Source: JABDIP01 sp965227455 (GTDB lineage: Bacteria > Pseudomonadota > Alphaproteobacteria > DSM-16000 > Inquilinaceae). From it: a DNA stretch of 64,000 bases. Where the stretch lies: positions 5,332,001 to 5,396,000 of the forward strand of contig OZ245752.1 of the NCBI GenBank assembly GCA_965227455.1, written 5' to 3'. Made by a program: the position numbers and the translations under genes. The notes under the pieces were generated by a model. The model ran no database searches. It saw nothing but the letters and a program-made list of their open reading frames with translations, and was not told where the DNA came from. Below are positions 8,517-21,395 of the stretch, piece after piece (the first letter of the stretch is position 1; every line of letters begins with the position of its first letter).

Positions 8517-8682
8517 ATTTCTTGCGTGACGCGGTACAGTGCGTTACCAGATTAACCATATTTCTGTTACTCGGCAAACGGATTGGAACGATTTGCTCAT
8601 TTGGTGGGCAGGCCTGCACAGTGGACATGCAGGCTTTGCGCCGGGAGTTCGGACGGCTTAGGAGGCTGAGATTGGTGTCGGT

Positions 8683-8877
8683 ATGGTCGAGCTCATTCTA
8701 ATCGTTTGCAGCCTGCTGAACCCGCAGGAGTGCAGCGTCCGACAACCGGCGTTCGAATCGATCTACGGCAGCCTGCGGACCTGCCTGACGCAAGGGCAGC
8801 TGGTCGCCGTGCGCTGGGAGCGGGAGCACCCGGAATTCGAGGTTCGCCGCTGGACCTGCGGCGCCCCCAGAAGCTGA
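8683..8877 (+). CDS. Small conserved protein of unknown function (64 aa)
   Basis: A very short protein starting MVELILIVCSLLNPQECS and ending with RRWTCGAP. I recognise the general pattern from small alphaproteobacterial proteins that begin with a VELILxVC segment and close with an AxWxxxHPxWxVxRWxC pattern. Here the matching parts are CSVRQPAF, SLRTCLTQGQ and WEREHPEFEVRRWTC. Four cysteines are present (residues 9, 17, 34 and 59). The first ten residues are hydrophobic but too few for a clear signal peptide. Its position between xoxF and the lipoprotein cytochrome gene is suggestive only. Coding reality rests on pattern similarity and not on a strong ribosome site: AGGAGG lies about 17 bases upstream. 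Confidence 0.6.
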   Translation: MVELILIVCSLLNPQECSVRQPAFESIYGSLRTCLTQGQLVAVRWEREHPEFEVRRWTCGAPRS

Positions 8878-8959
8878 TCGGCGACCCCGGCAAGCCCCTT
8901 GCAATCCATCGACGTCCATGACGGTATTGCCGCGCCGCGGCAATCCGCAGGGAGGATCG

Positions 8960-9292
8960 ATGACTCGCGTTTGGACCGGATGCGTTCTTGCCATAGTGAC
9001 GGTCGCCATGGCGGCCGGATGTGCACGGTCTGACGGCAGCCGGCAGGCCGGCGCCGCACTGGCAGAACGCCATTGCGCGCGATGCCACGCGGTGGCGTCG
9101 GGACCGAGTCCGGTCGCCGACGCACCGGCCTTCAGCGGCCTGGCCCGCAAATGGCCCATCGAATACCTGGCGGAAGCCCTGGCCGAAGGCATCGTCACAA
9201 GCCATCGCCACGATGTCGAGATGCCGGAATTCGTGTTCTCGCCGGACGAGATCGACGATCTACTGGCCTATCTGGAATCCGTCCAGGAGTAG
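8960..9292 (+). CDS. Lipoprotein c-type cytochrome
   Basis: A 110-residue single-haem cytochrome c. The ATG at 8960 follows GGAGG closely. It gives an export signal with a lipobox-like AAGC at about residues 17-20, so the mature protein is probably anchored in a membrane by its Cys. The haem motif is CARCH at about residues 40-44 and the likely axial Met is in VEMPEFVFS. The C-terminal DEIDDLLAYLESVQ helix is typical of small class I cytochromes. An in-frame start at 8918 would add a non-hydrophobic extension and destroy the lipoprotein signal. Its position 0.5 kb upstream of xoxF, on the other strand, suggests a role in respiratory electron transfer from the quinoprotein system. Confidence 0.82.
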   Translation: MTRVWTGCVLAIVTVAMAAGCARSDGSRQAGAALAERHCARCHAVASGPSPVADAPAFSGLARKWPIEYLAEALAEGIVTSHRHDVEMPEFVFSPDEIDDLLAYLESVQE

Positions 9293-9301
9293 GATTGCGG
9301 G

Positions 9302-9589
9302 CTAGACGCCTTCCACCACCACGAACTGCGCCGTGGCGGCACCCTCGCGATGGGATTTCGCCTCCTGGTATTCCGGCGAGGCGTAACAGGCCTCCGCCTG
9401 CTCGATGCTGGGGAACTCCACGACCACCACCCGGCGGGTCTCCGGCTCCCCTTCCAGCGTGACGGTTCGCCCGCCGCGGGCCAGGAAGCGGCCGCCGAAC
9501 TTGGCGAGCGCGGCCGGCGAGCGGTCGGTGTAGTGCCGGTACTGATCCGGGTCCGTCACGTCGACGGTAACGAGCATGTAGGCGGCCAA
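9302..9589 (-). CDS. DUF1330 family protein
   Basis: A 95-residue cytoplasmic protein of the dimeric alpha/beta-barrel class. The DUF1330 hallmarks are the opening AAYMLVTVDVTDPDQY, the centre GGRFLARGG and the RRVVVVEFPS strand, then the SPEYQEAK helix. The chosen start is TTG at 9589, because GGAGG lies five bases upstream and the resulting opening matches the family. An ATG four codons upstream (9601) contains that same GGAGG within its coding sequence, so it is less likely. The substrate or role is unknown. The gene converges on the cytochrome gene with nine bases between them. Confidence 0.8.
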   Translation of the reverse strand: MAAYMLVTVDVTDPDQYRHYTDRSPAALAKFGGRFLARGGRTVTLEGEPETRRVVVVEFPSIEQAEACYASPEYQEAKSHREGAATAQFVVVEGV

Positions 9590-9692
9590 GCGTTCCTCCA
9601 TCGGCGAACCCCGCCATGCGGCGGGCCTGGCCATCTTGGCGGTTCCGCAGCTCCCGTTCAACGGGCCGGCGGCCCGCCGCCGATGGGTTGGA

Positions 9693-11588
9693 TCATTCGG
9701 CCGGCGCCTGCCGTGCCGCCTCGGCTTCCGCGTCCTCGCCGGCCTTACGGCGCAGCGCCAGCAGCGCCGGCAGGGTGATCGTCACGGTGGTGCCGATATC
9801 CGGGGTGCTGTCGATCGACAGGGTGCCGCCATGCAGCTCGACCAACGCCTTGGCCAGCGGCAGCCCCAGGCCGGTGCCGGGATAGCGGCGGCGATGGGCC
9901 GGCTCCAGCCGGCGGAACGGTTCCAGCACCAGCGGCAGGGCGTCGGCGGCGATGCCGATGCCAGTATCGGTGGCGCTGATGACGAAGGCGCCCTCCTCGG
10001 TCCGGTTGGATTGCACGGTGACCGAGCCGCCCCGCGGCGTGAACTTGATCGCGTTGGAGAGGATGTTGAGCAGGATCTGCTTGATCTTGGTCTCGTCGGC
10101 GAACAGCAGCGGCCATTGATCGCAGCAATCCGGCTTGATCACCAACTCCACGCCGCCTTCCTTGGCGGCCGGTAGGACCAGTTGGAAGCTGGCCTCGATC
10201 GTCTGCAGCATGTTTACCGGCCGGCGCCACAGCTCCATCTTGCCGGCCTCCACCCGCGACAGGTCCAGGATGTCGCTGATCAGGTCGAGCAGGTGGCGGC
10301 CGCTGTCGTGGATGTTCTTCGAGTATTCCAGGTAGCGCGGCGTGCCGATCTTGCCCAGCAGCTGGTTCATCATCACTTCGGAGAAGCCGATGATGGCGTT
10401 CAGCGGCGTCCGGAGCTCATGGCTCATATTGGCCAGGAATTCCGACTTGGCGGCGTTGGCCTGCACCGCTTCTTCCTGGGCCCGGATCAGCGCGCCTTCG
10501 TGATCCTTCAATTCGGTGATGTCGATATGGGTGGTGGCGGTGTGGCCCCGGCCGGTCTTGCGCGCGCTGCTCTTCAGCGACCGCCCGTTCGACAATTGCT
10601 CGACGATCGTCGCCGGGGTCGCCGCGTGCAGCTGAAGCTGCGCCTCGATCCATTCTCCAAGCGTCCGCTCGCCATTGGCGACATCGATCGGCGGGGCGCA
10701 TTGGCGCAGGATGTCGACCCGGCGCGCCCCCCGGTACAGATCGCCGTCCGGCAGCGAAAGGATGCGACGGTAATTCTCGTTCCACATCAAGAGCCGGTCG
10801 TCCTGGTCGAACAGGGCGAAGGCCTCCGAGGTGTCGGAGATTTCCAGCCAGTCGTCGCGCTCGGCATGGAATTGGGCCAGCTGCGCCTGGTTCTCGAACC
10901 GGGTCCGTACGCTTTCGATGAATTGCTGATGCACGATGTACGCCGAGACCAGCATTGCCATGGTCAGCACAAGCGCCATCAGCGCCAGTGCCAGATAGGC
11001 GACGTCCCATTGGATGGCGAAGTAGACGATGAACGGGGTGATACTGGTCAGGACGAAGGCGGCGGCCGCGGACGGTATCGATGCGAGGGTCGTCGCCGCC
11101 CCGGCGGCCATGCCGGCGATGACGATCATCAGCACCATCTGATAGGTGATGGGGGCTTCCCAGAAGAAGATCAGGCTGCTGGCCCAGACGCATCCGGACA
11201 GGAAGGCCCAGATCGTCGCACGCCGCGGACCCCGCCGGCTCACATGGGCGCTGGACGGCCGCCGCCGATAACGCAGCCAGCGGCTGAGATGGACCAGGGC
11301 TATCGCCCAGACGACGCAGAGCCAGACGACCAGGACCGGGCGCGACGCGACACTCCAGAAGACCAGGGCCGTGACCAGGGAGTTGGCCATGCTGACGGTG
11401 GAGATGACCGGAGTCTGACGGATCAGCGCTGCCATCTGCTGGCGGCGAATCTCCCGCTCTTCCGGCAGTCCTGCCTGGACCGCGGATGGGTCGCCCGGAT
11501 TGACTTCCGGTCCGTTGGTCCCTCCGGATCGCTTCTCGGCGTTTTCCGGCGGGGACGCAGCTCTGTTCGGTCTCATCTTCGCTGCCAT
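9693..11588 (-). CDS. Orphan membrane histidine kinase (6-7 TM, PAS, HisKA, HATPase)
   Basis: Sensor kinase of about 631 residues. The order is a charged N-terminus, six or seven membrane segments over roughly residues 70-260, and a PAS-like domain (FALFDQDDRLLMWNENYRRI). Next comes the HisKA dimerisation domain with phosphoaccepting H390 in MSHELRTPLN. The ATPase domain shows N box (NAIKFTPRGG), G1 (DTGIGI) and G2 (GTGLGLPLAK), all intact. No response regulator gene is adjacent, so its partner is elsewhere. The start at 11588 is preceded by an AGGA; an ATG three codons later and longer versions up to 11660 are possible. The putative membrane sensor has no periplasmic domain of note, which suggests sensing within the membrane or cytoplasm. 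Confidence 0.85.
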   Translation of the reverse strand: MAAKMRPNRAASPPENAEKRSGGTNGPEVNPGDPSAVQAGLPEEREIRRQQMAALIRQTPVISTVSMANSLVTALVFWSVASRPVLVVWLCVVWAIALVHLSRWLRYRRRPSSAHVSRRGPRRATIWAFLSGCVWASSLIFFWEAPITYQMVLMIVIAGMAAGAATTLASIPSAAAAFVLTSITPFIVYFAIQWDVAYLALALMALVLTMAMLVSAYIVHQQFIESVRTRFENQAQLAQFHAERDDWLEISDTSEAFALFDQDDRLLMWNENYRRILSLPDGDLYRGARRVDILRQCAPPIDVANGERTLGEWIEAQLQLHAATPATIVEQLSNGRSLKSSARKTGRGHTATTHIDITELKDHEGALIRAQEEAVQANAAKSEFLANMSHELRTPLNAIIGFSEVMMNQLLGKIGTPRYLEYSKNIHDSGRHLLDLISDILDLSRVEAGKMELWRRPVNMLQTIEASFQLVLPAAKEGGVELVIKPDCCDQWPLLFADETKIKQILLNILSNAIKFTPRGGSVTVQSNRTEEGAFVISATDTGIGIAADALPLVLEPFRRLEPAHRRRYPGTGLGLPLAKALVELHGGTLSIDSTPDIGTTVTITLPALLALRRKAGEDAEAEAARQAPAE

Positions 11589-12013
11589 CGTCCTGCTCAC
11601 TGCTGCGGCAAGTCGTGGCGCCCCACTATCAGAATAGTACTGATGGCAGCTATCACGCAATAATTCTTCGCGACTGTGTTAATTCGTCACACCAATCGCG
11701 CAACTTTTGGTAATAAATTTCTTCAATCAGGCTCGCTTGATCTTATGGAATTGGCTTTGTTTGGTTGCCGGAGCGCCGTTAACTCTTTTCCGAGTCGATC
11801 GGCCTTTCGGTCCCCACCACGCCGTCCTTCGTCTTGAATGCAATCGATTCGCCGCGCTGCCGATCCTGCACGCGCCGGTCACAAGGCCACGTAATGCGTT
11901 GAAATCCGGTCGCTTGGCGATCGCGGGCCGACCTCTCGACGCGGCACAAGACCGGCGGGTATCAACGCGGTATCGTTATGGGCTGCACACCGCAACAAGG
12001 GACGACGCTCATC
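11589..12013. other. Intergenic region without supported gene
   Basis: About 425 bases between the histidine kinase and the ThDP enzyme gene, which are divergent. The first 190 bases are clearly more AT-rich than the surroundings and probably hold the promoters. I see no open frame with a credible protein, no terminator and no convincing palindrome. Confidence 0.5.
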
Positions 12014-13705
12014 ATGGCCCCTGCGCCCCAGCCGCGAACCGGCGGTCGGATCCTGGTCGATCAACTCAGGCTGAACGGTGTCGAGCGCATCTTCGGCGTT
12101 CCGGGTGAGAGCTATCTCGCGGTGCTCGATGCGCTGCACGATACGCCGGACATCCAGTTCGTCGTGTGTCGCCAGGAAGGCGGTGCGGCGATGATGGCGG
12201 AGGCCGACGGCAAGCTGACCGGACGGCCGGGTATCTGCATGGTGACGCGCGGCCCCGGCGCCACCAATGCCAGCGCCGGCGTGCATATCGCCTTTCAGGA
12301 CTCCACGCCGATGATCCTGCTGATCGGCCAGGTGGCGCGCGACATGCAGGAACGCGAGGCGTTCCAGGAGATCGACTATCGCCGCATGTTCGGCGAGATG
12401 GCGAAATGGGTGGCGCAGATCGACGACCCGGCCCGGATCCCGGAATTCATCGCCCGGGCCCATGCCACCGCCATGCAGGGGCGGCCGGGTCCGGTGGTCC
12501 TGGCGCTGCCGGAAGACATGCTGCGCGAGAGTGCCACGGTGCCCGATATGCAACCGGTCACTCCCGCCGCGGGCTCGCCGTCGCCGGACGCGATGGCACG
12601 GCTGGCAGGGATGCTCGGCGATGCGAAGCGGCCCTTCGCGGTGCTCGGCGGCGGCGGATGGGATGCGGAGTCCTGCGACCGCTTCCGGGGTTTCGCCGAG
12701 CGGTTCGACCTGCCGGTTGGCAGTGCCTTCCGCTGCCAGGACTATTTCGACAATGGACATCCCAACTATGCCGGCGATGTCGGCATCGGCATAAATCCAA
12801 AGCTGTCGGCGCGCATCGGCGAGGCCGACTTGATCCTGGCGGTCGGCGCCAGGCTGGGCGAGGCAACAACGGGCGGATACACACTGTTCGAGGCGCCGCG
12901 CCCGCGCCAGGCCCTGGTCCATGTGCATCCGGGCGCGGAGGAGCTGGGCCGGGTCTATCAGGCGGACCTGCCGATCCTTTCCGGCATGCCGGCCTTCACC
13001 GCCGCCCTGGAAGATCTGGCGCCCGCCGAACCGGTGCGCTGGGGCGCGTGGACCCAGTTGGCCCGGGCCGATTTCGAGGAGGCGAACCAGCCGATCCCCT
13101 GTCCCGGGCCGGTGCAGATGGCGGAGATCGTGGCCTGGCTCAAGGATCACCTGCCTTCGGACACGGTCATCGCCAACGGGGCAGGCAATTATTCGGGCTG
13201 GGTGCACCGGTTCTATCTGTTCCGCCAATTCGGCACCCAGCTCGGCCCCACCTCCGGTTCCATGGGCTATGGCACCCCGGCGGCGGTGGCGGCGAAGCTG
13301 CGCTACCCGGACCGCACGGTGGTGGCCTTCGCCGGCGATGGCTGCTTCCTGATGACCGGGCAGGAACTGGCCACCGCGGTCCAGTACCAGTCCAACATCA
13401 CCATCATCGTCGTCAATAACGGCATGTACGGCACCATCCGCATGCATCAGGAGCGCGACTATCCGGAGCGGGTCAGCGGCACCGAACTGCGCAACCCGGA
13501 TTTCGCGGCCCTGGCGCAGGCCTATGGCGCCTTCGGCGCGGTCGTGGAGTCGACCGAACACTTCGCGCCGGCCTTTCAGGAGGCGATGGCCTTCGACGGA
13601 CCGTCGCTGGTCGAGCTGCGCATCGATCCGGAGGCGCTGAGCCCCCGCGCCAGCCTTAGCCAGATCCGGGCCGGAGGGTTGGCGGCGCGCGATGATCAAT
13701 CCTGA
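12014..13705 (+). CDS. Thiamine diphosphate-dependent enzyme, acetolactate synthase-like
   Basis: A 563-residue three-domain ThDP enzyme. The N-terminal PYR domain has the catalytic Glu in VCRQEGGAA (about residue 48). A central nucleotide-binding-like domain follows, then the C-terminal PP domain with the ThDP signature from AGDGC to VVNNG. The long matches TRGPGATNASAGVH and HQERDYPERVSGT put it with the acetolactate-synthase-like group that lacks an assigned reaction. True anabolic ALS would normally sit beside a regulatory subunit gene, and none is here. The ATG at 12014 gives the usual family opening; another ATG at 11978 adds twelve unrelated residues. It overlaps the following acetyltransferase gene by 14 bases, so the two are probably co-translated. 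Confidence 0.82.
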   Translation: MAPAPQPRTGGRILVDQLRLNGVERIFGVPGESYLAVLDALHDTPDIQFVVCRQEGGAAMMAEADGKLTGRPGICMVTRGPGATNASAGVHIAFQDSTPMILLIGQVARDMQEREAFQEIDYRRMFGEMAKWVAQIDDPARIPEFIARAHATAMQGRPGPVVLALPEDMLRESATVPDMQPVTPAAGSPSPDAMARLAGMLGDAKRPFAVLGGGGWDAESCDRFRGFAERFDLPVGSAFRCQDYFDNGHPNYAGDVGIGINPKLSARIGEADLILAVGARLGEATTGGYTLFEAPRPRQALVHVHPGAEELGRVYQADLPILSGMPAFTAALEDLAPAEPVRWGAWTQLARADFEEANQPIPCPGPVQMAEIVAWLKDHLPSDTVIANGAGNYSGWVHRFYLFRQFGTQLGPTSGSMGYGTPAAVAAKLRYPDRTVVAFAGDGCFLMTGQELATAVQYQSNITIIVVNNGMYGTIRMHQERDYPERVSGTELRNPDFAALAQAYGAFGAVVESTEHFAPAFQEAMAFDGPSLVELRIDPEALSPRASLSQIRAGGLAARDDQS

Positions 13706-14294
13706 AGACAAGGCTGGCTGGGCCTTCGAAGGCCCGATCGGCGACGGCGCCTCGCTGGCGCCGTTGACGCTTGAGGACGTCGACGAACTCTTCGCCCTCG
13801 TCGATTCCAACCGCGACCACCTGCGGCCCTGGATGCCCTGGTTGGGGGTCACCACTGCGCCCGGAGACGTGCGGACCTTCGTCCAGTCGACCATTGATCA
13901 GCGGTCGCGAAACGATGGTTATCAATGCGCTATCCGACAGGATTGCTCCATTGTCGGCGTGATCGGTCACCATCGAATCGACTGGACCAACAAGCTGACC
14001 AGCCTCGGCTACTGGCTGTCCGCCGGGCATCAGGGCCGGGGCATCATGACCCGCGCCTGCACGGCCTTGATCGACTTCGCGTTCGAGGATCTGGAGCTGA
14101 ACCGCGTTGAGATCTGCGCTGCGGTCGGCAACGCGAAGAGCACCGCCGTCATCGAACGGCTCGGGCTCGTCGATGAGGGCATCCGCCGGCAGGCCGAATG
14201 GGTCCACGACCATTTCGTCGACCTGCGGTGCTTTGCGATCCTGCGTGACGAGTGGGCGGCATACCCGCCGAATGACGCGCCTGACCCGAGCTGA
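13692..14294 (+). CDS. GNAT acetyltransferase, RimL/RimJ type
   Basis: A 200-residue N-acetyltransferase. The acetyl-CoA-binding motif is AGHQGRGIMTRACTALIDFA, preceded by the beta strand SLGYWLS and followed by NRVEICAAVGNAKSTAVIERLGL, a run characteristic of the ribosomal-protein Ser/Ala acetyltransferase (RimJ/RimL) family. Such enzymes acetylate protein N-termini or small amines; the actual substrate cannot be told here. The start codon lies inside the last codons of the ThDP enzyme gene, so its translation is likely coupled to it. Confidence 0.82.
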   Translation: MINPEDKAGWAFEGPIGDGASLAPLTLEDVDELFALVDSNRDHLRPWMPWLGVTTAPGDVRTFVQSTIDQRSRNDGYQCAIRQDCSIVGVIGHHRIDWTNKLTSLGYWLSAGHQGRGIMTRACTALIDFAFEDLELNRVEICAAVGNAKSTAVIERLGLVDEGIRRQAEWVHDHFVDLRCFAILRDEWAAYPPNDAPDPS

Positions 14295-14376
14295 GCCGCC
14301 ACTTGTTTACGATTGCCATCGGTCCATGCTTAAGATGACAATGAACCGCCGAAATCGATAACAGGGAGGAATCTTA

Positions 14377-16119
<1,743 letters not shown>

Positions 16120-16148
16120 GACGCCGGTCCTGACTGTCTAGCAACCGT

Positions 16149-16179
16149 GCCCCGGGATGCGGCTGCCGCATCCCGGGGC
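16149..16179 (+). other. Strong intercistronic hairpin after glpV
   Basis: A perfect 14-bp stem (GCCCCGGGATGCGG and its complement) with a three-base loop, 30 bases after the glpV stop. No T-run follows, so it is not a standard terminator. In other ABC operons such hairpins protect the upstream binding-protein mRNA and lower downstream expression. Confidence 0.65.
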
Positions 16180-16331
16180 GCCGGTTTCCGCCGGCCGGGC
16201 GCCACCGGCGGGCTGCTGCCATAAAGGCCGGCGTTCGAACCGGCCGGCCATGGGTTCTGTCCGAGGCTTCACGCCATGTCTGAAATCCTGTCCCACAGGT
16301 CCCGGTCCGAGGCGAGCGGGTCCGCGGCGCG

Positions 16332-17399
16332 ATGACGCTGGAATTCCGCGACGTCGCGCTCAGGGTCGGTGACGAGATCCACATCCATCCGACCAGCTTC
16401 ACCCTGGCGGATCGCGGCTTCAACGTGCTGCTGGGGACGACCCTGTCCGGCAAGACGACGCTGATGCACCTGATGGCCGGGCTGGTGCGCCCGACCTCCG
16501 GTGAAATCTGGTTCGACGGCAAGAACGTAACCGGCATGCCGGTGCAGAAGCGCAACGTCTCGCTGGTGCACCAGCAATTCATCAACTATCCCAATTTCAC
16601 GGTCTTCGAGAACATCGCCTCGCCGCTGCGAGTCGCGGGCGTCGCGCAGGCGGAGATCGACCGCCGCGTGGGCGAGGTGGCCGAACTGCTCAAGCTGGGG
16701 CCGATGCTGCAACGCCGCCCCGGAGAGCTATCTGGCGGTCAGCAGCAGCGCACGGCGCTGGCCCGCGCGATCATCAAGGATTCCGACCTGGTGCTGCTCG
16801 ACGAGCCGCTCGCCAATCTCGACTTCAAACTGCGTGAGGAGCTTCGCGATGAGCTACCAAAGCTGTTTGAGGACCGCGGCGCCATGGTGGTGTACGCCAC
16901 CACAGAACCGATCGAGGCGTTGCTGCTTGGCGGCCATACCGCGACGCTGCATGAGGGCAGCGTGACCCAATTCGGCGAAACCGCCTCGGTCTATCGCCGG
17001 CCGGCCGATCTGCGCAGCGCGCAGGTCTTCTCCGAACCGCCGATCAATACGGCGGCGATCACCAAGCAGGGTGACCGGCTGATCCTGAACCCGCAGGTGG
17101 AATGGCCGGTAGCAGAAAGCCTGAGCGGACTTCCGGACGGTCCCTATACGGTTGGCATCCGGCCCCATCACGTTCGCCCCGACGCGGTGACTGCCGATGC
17201 CGTGCGCATCGAGGGTCGGGTGCTGGTCGCCGAGCTGAGCGGCTCGGAGAGCATGGTCCACGTGGAGATCGAGGGCGGGACCTGGGTATCGCAATCCCAT
17301 GGCATCCACCCCTTTGAGGTTGGCGACAGCGCCGAGCTCTACATCGACACCCGGCAATGCTTCTATTTCGGTCCCGACGAAAGGCTGATCGCGGCATGA
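16332..17399 (+). CDS. glpS: Glycerol-type ABC importer ATPase GlpS
   Basis: ABC ATPase of 355 residues with a C-terminal TOBE-like regulatory domain (MalK/UgpC class). Walker A is GTTLSGKT (residues 35-42), the Q loop is VHQQF (79-83), the signature LSGGQ (133-137) is perfect, and Walker B is LVLLDE (153-158). The switch (H-loop) histidine is absent: the segment reads YATTEP, with Thr191 at the position where VTHDQ has His. With GlpT it should form the NBD dimer of the importer. The start ATG at 16332 lacks a strong ribosome site. It lies 212 bp after glpV and 37 bp before glpT. Confidence 0.85.
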   Translation: MTLEFRDVALRVGDEIHIHPTSFTLADRGFNVLLGTTLSGKTTLMHLMAGLVRPTSGEIWFDGKNVTGMPVQKRNVSLVHQQFINYPNFTVFENIASPLRVAGVAQAEIDRRVGEVAELLKLGPMLQRRPGELSGGQQQRTALARAIIKDSDLVLLDEPLANLDFKLREELRDELPKLFEDRGAMVVYATTEPIEALLLGGHTATLHEGSVTQFGETASVYRRPADLRSAQVFSEPPINTAAITKQGDRLILNPQVEWPVAESLSGLPDGPYTVGIRPHHVRPDAVTADAVRIEGRVLVAELSGSESMVHVEIEGGTWVSQSHGIHPFEVGDSAELYIDTRQCFYFGPDERLIAA

Positions 17400-17436
17400 G
17401 CGCCTTGGGCTTTGATACCGGCGCGGAGGCAGTCTG

Positions 17437-18498
<1,062 letters not shown>

Positions 18499-18507
18499 GG
18501 ATCAGAT

Positions 18508-20174
<1,667 letters not shown>

Positions 20175-20189
20175 GAAGGAGGACGCATC

Positions 20190-20471
20190 ATGGGCCTGAC
20201 CTGGATGGCATGGACCTGGCCGACGGCCGCCTTTTTCGGCTTCGTCGTGCTGTGCCTCGTCAGCATGTCGGTGTGGGAATGGTTCTCGCCCGGCGGCGGG
20301 CCGCGCCGGGGTGTGCTCGGCCTGGACACCACCCGCGGCGACCGGCTGTTCATCTCGCTTCTGGGCAGCGGCTTCATCCAACTGGGATGGCTGGGCCTGT
20401 TCGGACCGCCGCTCTGGGGGGCGGTGGTCATTTCGGTCATCTACGCCGTTTGCGTCTTCCGCTACGTGTGA
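20190..20471 (+). CDS. glpU: DUF2160 small membrane protein (GlpU-like)
   Basis: A 93-residue membrane protein with three hydrophobic segments, starting MGLTWMAWTWPTAAFFGF and containing the motif RGVLGLDTTRGDRLFISLLG typical of DUF2160. Members accompany the glpSTPQ importer genes; in Rhizobium the equivalent is called glpU. Its role in transport is not known; an accessory subunit is plausible. AAGGAGG precedes the ATG by eight bases, and the gap to glpQ is only 15 bases, so it belongs to the same operon. Confidence 0.8.
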   Translation: MGLTWMAWTWPTAAFFGFVVLCLVSMSVWEWFSPGGGPRRGVLGLDTTRGDRLFISLLGSGFIQLGWLGLFGPPLWGAVVISVIYAVCVFRYV

Positions 20472-20546
20472 CGGGGCCGGAGCTTCTCCCAGAATTGTCA
20501 CGGCGGATTTGCCGAATTTTTACCTCCGCGCATCCTAATCGACACC

Positions 20547-21218
20547 GTGCGGAAAGCGGTGATTCTCATCCTGGCGCTTGGCGCCGTATTGGCGACGGCC
20601 GGTCCGGCGGCGGCCGGCTGTGTTGCGTCCCTGGTGCAGGCGGCCGCCCGGCACGGCGTTCCCGCCGACCTCATGCTGGCCCTGGGCCATGCGGAGAGCG
20701 GCTGGAAGGCCTTCGCGGTCAACAGCGCCGGCACCTCCCATTTCCCGGATACCGAGGCCGAAGCGATCGCGCTGGTCCGGCGCGAGCAGGCGCGCGGGAT
20801 CAACTCCATCGATGTCGGCTGCGGGCAGATCAATCTCCGCTGGCACGCCGACGCCTTTGCCGACCTCTCCGAGGCCTTCGACCCGGAGCGCAACGCCGAA
20901 TACGCCGCACAATTCCTGGCCGAGCTGAATGCCGCGCATGGCGACTGGCGGACCGCTGTCGCCCGCTATCATTCCAGCGATCCGGAGGCGCAGCAGGTCT
21001 ATCTCGATCGCGTCTATCACCGTCTGACGGTTCTCCAGGATGGGGCGCCACCGGACTATTTCCGGGCCAGGCCCGCCGTTGCGGCGCCGCGACAGGAGCC
21101 GGAGGAGAGCCCGGAGGCGCCCGCCGTGCGGACAGTGCGACCGCGGATCGTCGGCGTTTCCCCCGGTCAGGGCGGCGATGCCGGCGGTCGGGTGATCCGC
21201 CTGCCGGAATTGCGCTAA
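20547..21218 (+). CDS. Lytic transglycosylase-like (SLT domain) exported protein
   Basis: A 223-residue exported protein with a signal peptide ending GPAAAG. The lysozyme-like SLT domain covers about residues 25-165. Its catalytic Glu is in HAESGW (about residue 51), and the following conserved elements are INSIDVGCGQINLRWH and AARYHS-type (VARYHSSDPE). The C-terminal 55 residues are Pro/Glu/Arg-rich and probably disordered. It would cleave the glycan strands of peptidoglycan. VirB1-like proteins share this layout, but no secretion genes are nearby. The start is a GTG without a visible ribosome site. Confidence 0.78.
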   Translation: MRKAVILILALGAVLATAGPAAAGCVASLVQAAARHGVPADLMLALGHAESGWKAFAVNSAGTSHFPDTEAEAIALVRREQARGINSIDVGCGQINLRWHADAFADLSEAFDPERNAEYAAQFLAELNAAHGDWRTAVARYHSSDPEAQQVYLDRVYHRLTVLQDGAPPDYFRARPAVAAPRQEPEESPEAPAVRTVRPRIVGVSPGQGGDAGGRVIRLPELR

Positions 21219-21395
21219 CCCGATGATTCGGCAGGATATTTCGATAACCGGTAACCCGGTGGCGGCCCCGTGCCAGGGCCGTGTCACCCGTCTGTACCCT
21301 GGACCGGCCAGCCCGCAGGCTGTATTGCAGAATGATCGCGCCGGAGGGACGGCGCCACAGCCGATCGGACAGGGGCCATCGCACGCAGGCAACCC

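Noticed and set aside
10182..11663. Plus-strand open frame of nearly 500 codons
   Set aside because: It mirrors the histidine kinase gene, whose domains are all recognisable. The antisense product is Arg/Gln/Asp-rich without motifs.
11879..13894. Minus-strand open frame of about 670 codons
   Set aside because: It is antisense to the ThDP enzyme. The sense product has complete ThDP motifs and the antisense one has none.
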